A stretch of DNA of 64,000 nt, taken from contig NC_134838.1 in the NCBI RefSeq assembly GCF_965363235.1, positions 15,904,441 through 15,968,440 on the forward strand, in the 5' to 3' direction. The stretch is from Mytilus galloprovincialis. Taxonomy: Eukaryota > Mollusca > Bivalvia > Mytilida > Mytilidae. The notes beneath the pieces were generated by a model. The model was not told the DNA's origin and searched no databases. It worked only from the letters and a program-made list of their open reading frames with translations. Each line of letters opens with the position of its first letter. Position 1 is the stretch's first letter. Shown here piece after piece: positions 10,650 through 23,100 of the stretch. Made by a program: the position numbers and the translations under genes.

Positions 10650-11009
10650 ACATTTTAGATTGTGGGATTTATTGAGAGGAAATGTTCTTTCTGGCATAAT
10701 AATTCATATAGCCTGGTATATGTGACAAGTATTCACCAATACAATATGTCCACTAGGGTGTTGTTTGGGAAAATGAAGCATCACTACTCAATTCAAGGCT
10801 TAGATTTTCTTTACATTTTGAAAATCAGGCCATAATATACCATATTCCTAGACAATTGTAGGTTAGACATTGAATATATTTAATACATTGGTGCGACTGT
10901 CATACAAGGACAAGTTAAGCTAGCTTTAAAACCAAGTTTAACCCAATAATAATTTTTAAAAGGTTCTATACCAAGTCTGAGAAATGGTAGTTGTTATCTT
11001 AAAGTTCAT

Positions 11010-11200
11010 GTATCTGTGTGTTGTATTGTCATTTGTTTTTTGTTGCACTTTAGTGTTTCTGTTGTTTCATTGTTTTCCACTTATAATTGATGTGTTTCCC
11101 TCAGTTTTAGTTTAAAACCGAATTTGTTTTCTCTCAATCGATTTATGACTTTTGAACAGCAGTATACTACTGTTGCCTTTATTTACCTGAATATTTTTCT
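11010..11200 (+). repeat. Dispersed repeat, copy 2 (family of 535-860)
   Basis: Shares GTGTTTCCCTCAGTTTTAGT and TATACTACTGTTGCCTTTAT with the first copy, in the same orientation. Confidence 0.6.
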
Positions 11201-14190
11201 TCAAATATTCATATTTCACTTTATATCTTTTAGAAGTTGATGGTAAACAAAATAGATTTGAAAATTCAAATGTATTTCTGTCTAAAATCATAGGCCTTAT
11301 TAGAATATGTAACTAGTAACACCTTTTCTTTCTTATTAAACTTCATAAATGTACATCTATTTTATCTTAACTAAAAGTTATCATCAAGAATGTGTTAGTT
11401 ATATGTTTTTGATATCGTCTTCCATAAATTTGGTCATTCTTTTACATAATGAAATAATAACAAAACAAAATTCTTTATAATCTTTTTAATTCTACAAATA
11501 AATGCATAATATCACTAAACTTCAGGACGGAATCTACATGATAATAATGTTCACTGGATTTTGGTTATTTTTTCATGTAAAAATAATTAATTCAATAAAC
11601 AAAATGAAATATAATGACTGTATCAAAAGTATAGATTTAAAATCTTATACTGAAAAACGGTTCTGCATTTGAATGAAATTTTGAAATGTAAAAGTTACAC
11701 AATAAGATTATCTCCCCTGAGCACTGAGCAGTTCTTTCTTCTAACCGAAAACGTCTTGATAGAAGAATCTTACACCTAAATAACCTAAAGTAGAAATGTA
11801 TTAGATAGTTCTGAATATTTCTTAAATCTTGTAAATATATTTTTCCTAAATTTCCCAAAATTATTCACACTTATTCTTAAGCCTTCAAGATATCAGATGT
11901 GTGTCAAAGTTCTTTTTTCAGATTAAGTTCTTTAAACTGATAACGGTTTGTTCATAAAAGTTTTCATGTTTATTTTCACAAGAATTGTGTCCAGAATATA
12001 TGAAAGCAACTACTGTAACATATCATCTAGCTTTTCTAAGGTATAATTATAGATGAAATGTTTGATGTTTGATGCTATTTAAAAAACAACAGCAAATAAT
12101 ACTACATACATGAAAATGTATACAATACAATAAAAATGCACAATCATGATCATACTCCCAATAACTGAAGAAACACACTCAACCCAATATATTAGAGCTT
12201 TGCCCACACTAAGTTAATTCAAAAATGACGAATTCATTATATAATTTGTCCCAAAAAATATAACAGCAGATAATTTTTATGAAAAAAATCAAAATCAAGT
12301 ATTCATGTGCAATTTAGTACAAGTAAAATTTAAAGTTATTTTTTTTATAAATGAAAAGGCTTATAGAAAAAAAACATTTAACAGTATGACCAATATTTTT
12401 GTTACAAAAAGAAACAGCAAGCCATTATATTTTAAATGCAAACTACATATAAAGGTATATTAACTAAAGGCTTAATAAAACTATCACAGTTAATGTAAAA
12501 ATAAAACTATAAAAAAAAATCACAGATTTAAAAGGCTACTTGAGGTTTATTGATATGATACAAATTATAATAGAGTTACTTCCCTTTCATTTGACTTTTT
12601 CTAGATTCTCTTTCCCATGGATGTATGCTTATTTACTTACTTTATCATAATTTTACATAATATATATATGACTGTGTAATTGACCAAAATCTTTAATGCC
12701 ATATATCTTTCTTTGGGGAATTCGATCTTTATTAATAAATTAGTTAAAATCTCAGTTTAAAAGCACTTTAAACAAAACAACATAGTAAATATCTGTGTAC
12801 CAAACATTTATGTCTAAACAGGGGGGAAAATATAAACACTAACTTAACAAACAACAATATAATTAATAAAGAAAACTTAAAATAAAAACTGTGTACAGTT
12901 AATACTGTGAAATATAAAGAAATAAAAGAATAACAAAAATGAGCAACCAAGTACAAGTACCAGTACATAATATCTGTACTACTTTTCAATTTGTACAGTT
13001 CAGTGCGTCAAATACTGAAACTAAATAACTAACATTTCGTTTCAGTTTATATAAGGTAATATGGAAAATTTTGAATACTGTTTTATATTTTCAAGCTAAT
13101 AATTGAGCTTAACATGGATACCCTGTGATGATCAAATACTGGAATGTTATAGAAATAAAAAATCTAACTAAAACTTTTTATACATTGTATAACATGGATG
13201 AATTATTTAAAGTTCTATATTAAACTCTCAAAACATCAATATAAAAACAGAAGGGAAGTTACATCAAAACCAATACAAATGTTCACTATTTTTTTGGAAA
13301 CTATTCACTTCATTTGGATTTTATCTAGCTAAATAAACATTTTTTAGGTATAGAAAAACAAGATTGACAAGTCAAAACAGCTGTAATCAGGTGGCTTAAT
13401 GTTTGATTTATCCCACTTCTAGTGGACAACTTATTAAGCTTATTTTACAAAAATTTGTTACATTTTCTTAAGAAAATAAATAATGTGTGGAGATATTTAA
13501 AACACTATCCATATTGATGTATATAACTGTGTATTCCATAACAACAAATATTGGAAAAGGGTAAATAGTGAGAATATAAACAAGTGGGGAAAAAAATAAT
13601 ACATTGTATATGTAAATTCTCTTTAAAAAAGGCTGATAACATGTAAACATTAACAAGTTTCCAGTTGACTATCTTATTCATCTAGACAATGTGATTTCTG
13701 AAAATGCAACTAAATTTTCCTGAAGACAAAATACCACTAAGATGAACAAATGTACACTTCAAAACCCCAAAACAATCCCCATCTAGTCTAAAGGCTATAA
13801 TTCAATTTGACATTATGAAGTCAGCATAATGAGTTCTTCTATAAATAATTTCCATATATATACAAATATGAAAACGCATAATGTTTAAATTTAATACAAA
13901 ATTCTCAGCATGCATCCATTAATGGATTAGATTCGTGAAGAATACATCTACAACAATGATTGTGAATCTACGTAGAGCTTACACATTCATATTCAAGACA
14001 TTCAGTCTTCTCATTTCAGAAATGAAGGGAAATTGATAACAACAATCTTCCATCTCAAGAACCATTGTCTATGGCATCACTATTGTTTGACACTATATCA
14101 ATATTTCAGTTAATTAGTCACATCTGTAAGTTCATTGTAGACATATAATATAACAATGACAAATAATTTTGATCCGTTTTTTAGATATAA
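11201..14190 (-). other. AT-rich stretch, possible long 3' UTR or intergenic DNA
   Basis: No gene was found. The stretch lies directly downstream of the stop codon of the minus-strand gene at 14191, so part may be its 3' untranslated region. No repeat family was recognised, which contrasts with the repeat-rich first 10 kb. Confidence 0.4.
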
Positions 14191-17100
14191 CTATTCACAA
14201 GTGGCTACTGTCGTAGGTACTGGTGCTGTCCATGCCAGCTTTGGTGGATCGGCAATCACTTGTGTTGTTTCTCTTACAGGAGCAGTTTGTGTAGGCTCTT
14301 GGTGGAATGTAACCTGTCGTTCCCCCTCCGATGTGGGAGCCGGTGGATGTGGCATAAAACCATCAGTCTGTGTTGCTGACTTTACTGGGGCTCTAGGACT
14401 GCTTACCCAATTTAAACATGAGGCAACTGTTTCCCTGTACCTTATAGGTTTTGCAGACATACATCGGTTTTTCCTGTTCAATAGACTAAGTTTTACAGAT
14501 TCGTTGTTGCTGGCATCAATAGTTGGTTTATTAGGACCTCCTTCACTATGAGCATAACGATAAGTGGATGTTGGAACACCATCGAATGAAGTTTTTGGAC
14601 GTTTTATTATTATCTGTGGTACAGGTATAGGTATGGGTACAGGAATCTGATTTGATTTACCACCCGAAACTTTAAAGTCAACTCTGTATGTTGAACATAA
14701 AGGTCGAGATCTCTCTGTGAATTCTCTCTCTGGCATCCATGTGATGAAATCTTGTTTGAAGTTATAAGTCTCATTAGGAACTCTCTTTCTGCCAAGACCC
14801 TGAAATGAAGGCATGTAATATTGTTATATAATTTCTGCCAAGACCCTGTAATGATAGCTTATAATATTTATATCATTTCTGCCGAGACCCTGTAATGAAG
14901 GCATATTTATATTGTTATATCATTTCTGCCAAGACCCTGTAATGAAGGCATATAATATTGTTATTAATTTCTGCAAAGATCCTGTAATTAAGGCATATAT
15001 TACAATATATAAATCATTAAGCAATTTGATTTTTTTTCTTCTAAACTTTGACTTTTCTTTAATATTATTATTTTCAAATAAAATGTCTTAAACCTATACA
15101 GTATTTTGTGCTTCTAATTATTTTTACATGGCAAACTATCCTTTTACGAAAAAGATTGAAATCATCCATTACATAAATGTATTGTAAATTAGGAATTCCA
15201 AATCAGTTTTGTACCAACAATTCTGTCTATAGATCCAGACAGACAACTGCTATAGGTAGCACCTTTGACCTTAGTACAATGTACATAACCTTGAGAAATT
15301 TCTTGAATACTCAAAAATGTTGAAAAATCTATATCTTATATGATCTTAATCAGTATATATAAAAAAGGAGATGTGGTATGATTGTCAATGAGACAACTTG
15401 TCACAAGAGACCAAATGACACAGAAATTAACAACTATAGGTCATCTGTTTTTTTTTGCAGATAAAGAAAAAACAGTGTGATTTGTATGCACTTAAGATAA
15501 TGGATTCTTTTTTTTTCTCAACTTGCAGGTTCCAACTACTGCAATATTATATAAAGTTGTGACACAAATGTTTTATGAGATAAACATCAAATTTCTCATG
15601 CATGTGACAAACACAATAAGCATTTAAATCGCACAATACAAGAAATACCAGATGATATTCAAACCCAATCATCTGTGTAGTCAAGACATGTGTTTATCAA
15701 ACATTTCTTATTTACAATCAAATGTTTGGTGTTTATCACAAATAAACGATGTTAGTTTACAAATAATTTTTTTTAACTTGAATGTGTAGATCTTGCTGCT
15801 ATGGAGCGTTTGTCATTTGCTTCTTTTAAACCTTTTCATAAATCAAATTAAAGTTTTAAATTTAATCAATGTTAATCAGTAATAACCCTCAAGACCATAT
15901 AAACTCCCAACACCAAATGTAAATACATGAAAAAGCAATTTAAACTATTTAAAACCTATCATATTAAGTCTACTCAACCTTTCAGTTCTAAACTATACCC
16001 ACCCAACGAAAGCTATAATCATTTCTTACTTCGTGGCTTGTTTATACAACAACAATAATATCAAATTATTCTGATAACGACTTCTAAAATCAAATATAAT
16101 GGTACTCAATTTGGAATTTTCTGACATAATATCAAATTATGACTTTAACAATATTCAATAGATCAGAAAGACATTATTAAGCTAAGTAATTTAATGTTCA
16201 TAAAATGTTAAAATCATTTAAAACATTTAAGTATTTCTACTGCTAGGTAATAATGACCTTAGCCAGGTTTAGGCACAACTCATTTCAATTTTGGGGTTTT
16301 CAATGTTCAGGCTCAACTTCATGATTAATTTTGCCATCCAACTGATTTGAGTCCCACTTATAAGTCTGATAGTGATAAAACATGCATGGTGTACAAAATT
16401 ATAAGCCTTATATTATTGATGACTAAAAAAAATATATACATATATTATATCAGCAGTCTAACTCCCTCATTAACATATACAAAGAGATGCAATGAAAAAG
16501 TTATTGATGAAATTCCGTGCTTGTATTTCATTTTTATAAAACAAATCAGTCATATTCACTCACTAGGAAAGAATTTCACTTTCCAACTGTGTTCATATCT
16601 GTGTAAAGCTGAACGTGTGAATTCCTATGTAAATGTGGTCAATCAAAATTCGGACATAACGAACTAAAAATAAACATAAATTTGAGGAAATACCATCTAA
16701 TCCAACTAAAAGTCGTAGGGAAACTGGATTGACTTACTGTGAAACCATATATAGCTGCATTATATTGCTGTAAAATTATTGAATTATAATACATCTACTG
16801 TAAACAAACTTATTTCCAGAAACATTTGTTTGAAAGACTTATAAGAAAATAACTGTATAAAATCATTGTGATGTGTTAAATATTGACATTCTTCGAAAAC
16901 TGTTGGAAACAAATTCATCAACAAAGTTTTAAAATCCTCAAAATACATTAATAAAAAATAGACTCAAAAAAAATATCAAAATTATAAATTGTAATAAGAA
17001 CTTAATCAATTTAATCACCATAAAAATCTATAAAGACTGGTTACCATGAAATCCCTGTCAGATATAAGGTAGGTTATGTAATTGCTAGAATGTTCAACTT

Positions 17101-20100
17101 TCTCAAATATCTTCAAGTGAAATCCCCATATTAGTTTGAGGATCTTTTTCAACTGCTCTTAACATATATATCAACTGCAAAGTTGTGTTGATTCCAATGA
17201 AACTCTACAAAACTTATACATTAATCTAAATATTTCCATACATGTGTTTAAATCTTTTTTGATTAAATGAAAAACATGAAAACTAATACCTTGAACAAAC
17301 AGTTACAAGTGATAAATGAATGTTTTATAACTGGATATATTTTATCAACATTTCAGCTGTTAATACTGAAGTACTATTGAAATATAGCATATATTAGTAG
17401 TTACCAAATGGCTGTTAAAAGTCAGTGTCACCATAATCAATTTCAACAATCAGAGATTTTGAAGTTATAAAAAACAAGAGGGTTAAACAGTCAACATTTA
17501 TTTTAAAGTTTAATTCAGAAATTGTTCAAAATTTGTTGAGTCAATGATAAACTCCTACACAGAGATTGATGATTGATGATTTTTGTTACATGCTCTCTAC
17601 ATTAATATTTATTTTTTGCAAGACCAACAAAATCTGTAATGCATGAAAAAAGAAATCAAAATCTATAACAGAAAAAACTTTTTAAAGGTATTTTGTACCA
17701 ATTCTAAAAATTCAGACCTCTTCAATGATTTTGAAGTAGTGTTGCTTATTACAGTGCAGATGGCCCACCACCTGGAGAAAAGATTTGTCAAGAATATTGT
17801 CAGCTTATAGTCTAATTCAACAAATTAAGGGCATACAATACAGTTACAGGGGAGGTAATGACGTTGCTAACGTAAAATGTTATTTTCGCGACTTCAAACT
17901 GTGACATATCGGGAAAAGATGCATTTTTCGACTGATTTTTATCATTCAAACTGATTTAATTTAAAAATGAGTGCATGGACCCCTATTTTTTAAAACGACA
18001 TTTTGCTTCATTTTGCAGGAAGATTATGTAGACCAAATTTTAGAAAACTGTAAATAGTGCAATTTTTTTAATTTTGATAAATATACAGCAAAAAATTACG
18101 TTTTTTTTCTCAATTCATGACCATTTGATAAATATGAGTTATTTCTGAATAAAAAATGCATAAATTTTTATGATACTTATAAAATACAGAAATTACAAAT
18201 TATTTAACAAAACACAATTTGTGTTCATCTTTTAAAACAAAAAAGTTATGTCTTTCTTTCGAAAGAAAAAATACGGCCACAAATCTGAATTTTGAGCAAA
18301 AATACAAAATTTCGACCTCATTTAACTCAAAAAGTAGCAAATGAAGGTATATTTTTAATTACATATTTGATTTAATCAGGCAAAAAATAGCCAATATGGA
18401 AATTTTCATCAAACTGTAAATACGGGATCAAAACTGTATCGTATGCCGGCACACGATACAGTTTTGATCCTGTATTTACAGTTTGATGAAAATTTCCATA
18501 TTGTCTATTTCAATTTGCATACATCCTGGTTTGCCTTCATTTAGTGGTCAAATATATATTAGATCATATTTTTAGTATCTTATCATTTTTAATGTTTATA
18601 TGTTAGAGAAAAAATGTATTCTGTATGGTCTTCAACCAAGAAAAACTTCTATTTCAGAATTCAGTAAAAATAGCCCAATGGAAATAATATTGTTTCAAAA
18701 TTTCTACCAAGTTAACTCATATTTACCTGTTCAAAATACAATGCACTGTCTAAAAATGATTCCCTGTTATCATGATGAGAAAACACATGTTTGGCTGTTG
18801 GTTGCTGAAATTATAAAAACAACAGAGTGAGTAAATAATGTGTATAGCAATCATTGACCATAATGATGTTCTTCACACAAAAACCAGCTTTTGAGAAATG
18901 TTATCATGCATTTTTATTTCTCTTGGTACTAATTTGGTGAGCATTGAATTTGAAATTTTTGAAATGGTCTGCATCCATTGGCAACATAAAAAAAAGCCTT
19001 GATAAATATTGAAATATGTACCAGAAGATCATTGTTTGTTTAATCATTAAATAACTGTTGGTTTGATTTATTTCTGCATTTTGCAAACATTGATACTGTG
19101 GATTTGTTTCCTTTTGTGGGGGCACCAGTAAGAAATATTTTTGGACTAGTTTTTCCCCAAGAAATCCAAGAAAACAGAAATGCTGATAATAAATCCACAG
19201 TATGTAAATTTGAGAAATAGATCAGATGTGTAGAAAACAAAACATTTAAACCATAAATTAGTACAATGTAATAAATTGTATTTCATTATTAGTTTCATTG
19301 ATTTATCAATGTTTCTACTCTAATTTTGCATGTAAGAAGTGGTATGCAGTATGAATTGTGATACAATTTTATTGGAACTTAAAGATCATTGATCTTTTTT
19401 AATTATTTAGTACCAGTCATGGTTAAAGTATGGTTTAATATTCTAGATATCAATAAAGTCTTGAATTTTATTTAAGGAACACCAATTAGCAGATCAACTG
19501 AAACATTTATGGTACAAATTGAAAAAGTGGATAATATGTAAATTTGAAAGACAGAGATCAATTATCTTGATAATGCAGATAACAATATACTTTAAACTAT
19601 AAATGAGTATTGGATTGTATATCATTATAGATTCATTGATTAACCAAACTTTCAAGTACCATAGCCATTATATTTAAATGGCACCTTGTGCTATGCATTC
19701 TAAAATAAATAAAAGGAGATGTAGGCTATATATTCCAGTTTTTCAATGTTCAATATTTATTTTTAACTGTCCAATCATTGTTGATAACAATTCTGAAGGA
19801 CAGGAAATTGAAAATTACAGCGCCACTGAATTTAAATGAAAGTGATAAACATGGATAACATGATACAATCCATTTTGGATCAACATTTACTTGAACAATC
19901 GAGAACAATATCAATGAAAATATCAGTACCTGCCATTACGAATAATCCTCTATGCATTGTTATAGGAAACTAAAAACTGTTTTCAGTAACTATATGAACT
20001 AAGACACAAACAGTATTTTCAAATTAACCAAGCAAATTCATTGCTTTACCAAGATCTGTGATTTTGAAAGCACTCATCCATTATTTGTAAAATTTAACAT

Positions 20101-23100
20101 CTAAAAGTAATTTATCCTTATATTTGATGAAATTTTATGAATTCTTGAACTTCTCTTACCACCCTGCTTTTAGAGAGAAAGGCTGTTTTTTTTAAAAAAT
20201 ATGAATACCAGCTAGAAAAGTGGCTAAGTAATAGTTCAACCATAAAAAACCTGACTGAATTTTGTTGTGGGCAAAATTAAGAATGATAGCTTTGACATAA
20301 ATTACAAGGTTTTCATTTTTTTCAGCTCTGCTCATGTTCTTAAAAAAACAAAACAAAACAATTGCTGTATTTTTTACCATACCTCAGAATTATCATACAA
20401 AAACTATCTGACTGCTTTGTAAAACTTAATGCAAATGTTTCAAGAATGAAAAAAATCAAAGCTAGAAAATACCATACAAAAATTATCTACAAGACATGTA
20501 AAAATGTACAATGTAATGTGTAATGTTTCAAGAAGAAAAATCAGAGATCAAGGGGTAAATCTTTCATGGAATGTTAAAGTGATCAATAGGAGAATCGATA
20601 GACGGATTATCTAAAGTGGTAAAGCTGGTTTTCTGTCTGTTTTTCAAGAGTCGACAAGATAACTTCAAACAAGGATTTATTTCTATAATCCCTCTTGAAT
20701 GCTACCACATTATACCAAATTGTAAACCATTCATGATTGTAATTTAAACAAGACAACTGAATTTATCCCAAATGACTACATAATCTACTTATTAAACCCA
20801 TTCAGTATTGTCTTCTTTAAAGTCGTGGTCATACAATGTAATATTATCAATTGTATTACATAAAACAGTAAAAATAAGGTCAATATAAAATAAATAGAGA
20901 ATGTGTTTATGGATACAGATGATACCCCCCTATTCTATTATTTACATGTTTTATTTTATATTATGATTGAGCTGTTTGAAGGTTCTAGTGCTTAGATGAA
21001 CATATTATTAGTATGATGTGGGTAACTGAAAAAAAAACCAATAAATATGTTTCCTTTAGCAATGATGTCAGTCTTTAACACAACCAAATGTAAGAAACAG
21101 GTAATCTAAAATTACAATTTCCCAGTTGTGTACAATTTGCTTGAATAATTCAACATCAGAATAGCTGAAATTAAAAATGGTGGGTTTGACCTCATATGAC
21201 CTAGAATTATATGCTGACTAACACTAGGTGTCTCCATTAAACCAGTTTATGTGATCATTTTATATCATAGGATTTTGTAAAATGACTTTGATATGAATTT
21301 AAAAGTAAACCTAAACAATGAAACAATATAACTTTTAGAGTCAAATGATCTCATTGTCACAAAAAGTAAGGATTACTTAAATGCACTTTATACAAAGTTT
21401 GATGGTTTTATGCCAGGCAATTATTGAAATATGACTCCTTCATACTTTATTAATATATACACACAAAGACACTGTGTTCTACTATGTACCAAAAATGTGC
21501 AAAGGTATTGAAATATATCCACTGGTACTGAATTAAAAAAACACTGAAGTAGATTGATTAATTGATTGTTTTGTTTTAACGCTACTTTTAAGCGCCACAT
21601 TTGATTTTTTTGTGGCGGCCAGTTTTTATTGATGGTGGAAGCTGAAGTGGCCGGAGATAACCACAGACCTTCAATAGGAAATTGACAACCCTAGTCAATT
21701 AAGACTGGAGTCAGGTGCATTCTTAGGGCAGCACGAGCTCACAACCTCAGTGTGGACTGGTTAAGTGATTACAGTAGTAGAACTACTAGTACAGTGTACT
21801 TAGACCATCATTTTTGGTAGATAAATTGGAATCAAAAAAATGGTGTGGTTTATCATGGAAATTTCAAGTCATTTATCAAATTGTCTGTCCAAAATATGAA
21901 ATGAAAAGTACCACTTTTTTTAAAACGGGTATAGACTTAAATATATAGTGAAGTTCAATTCATAGCTTTATAAGAATAAAAAACATCTAGTTTTTTGGTC
22001 TCAATTATTTCCAGACTTTATTTTCAATAAATTAGTCCCTGTGAGGGCCAAGTTAAACAGAAAATGTCTTCTGATATCCGAAAAAATTTCTACAAAATCA
22101 TATTCTGTCTATTTAAATAAAATGCCAGTATGTAAATACTCCACTTTTATCACCTACTGTAAATATAAAAGTAAATATAAAAATATACCATACTTTGTGG
22201 TACTTGTCAATACGTTATTGTATTAGTAGATATAACTGTGTGTTTAATATCTCTGAAGAGAAGGTAATATTTACTCAAATAAAATATTCAAATAATTGTG
22301 ATCAGTTAATGTTATATTATTCTGTAACTATTTGATTAGTTTTACACATCCTTCTTGATAGGATAAATTGTGGTGTTTGTGTAATTTATATACAGTTTTG
22401 TACAGTAATTATTAACATGAATCGATGAAATTATTTGAATGAATTGATTTAGGATTTGTTTATGTAAAATCTTAAATGTTTGACTTACACAAGACAAGTA
22501 AATGTTACATACATTGTATATATATACATTTTGTAACTAAACTTTTTTTTTTTATCTTTATTTATAATTATTATTAATAATTCAAAATATAAAGAATGTG
22601 GTATGATTGTCAATGAGATAATTATATACACAATAGACTATGGACAAGTGACATCAATATTAGCAGTCTGTGCCAAAGTGTTTCATGATTTGTCTGATCG
22701 AAATAGAAATTTGAACTTTTCTACTATATATTCAACTAAAATTTTTTAAAAGTTCTGTCTGAAGGAATGATTTTTTGTCCGACATTTTGTTGGTCAGACA
22801 GAGTTTGGGATACATGGTATTAGCAACTATAGGTCACTGATTTTACAAAGATAAACTTACTCTTATTTTAACAAAAATATGTTTACATGTCTATTGGTCA
22901 TGTGGGTGTTTAAAATTACTTTAAACACTCTTTGCTAGATCATGACCAGAATCTAATAGCTTAATGTAATGAGCTGGGTTCAAACTCACCACATCAGGGT
23001 TGACAGACTAGAGATCACCAAAGATAAACTTCTTAAACCACTCCGTCTTCATGCCCGGGAGAGACCCTCCCCCCCAAAAAAAAACAACATAAGATGTGAC

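Noticed and set aside
14156-14551. 131-codon plus-strand frame opposite exon 3
   Set aside because: Antisense shadow of the minus-strand coding exon, whose frame continues through two spliced exons.
16347-16667. 106-codon plus-strand frame
   Set aside because: Overlaps the decayed retrozyme, is AT-driven and shows no domain or splice context.
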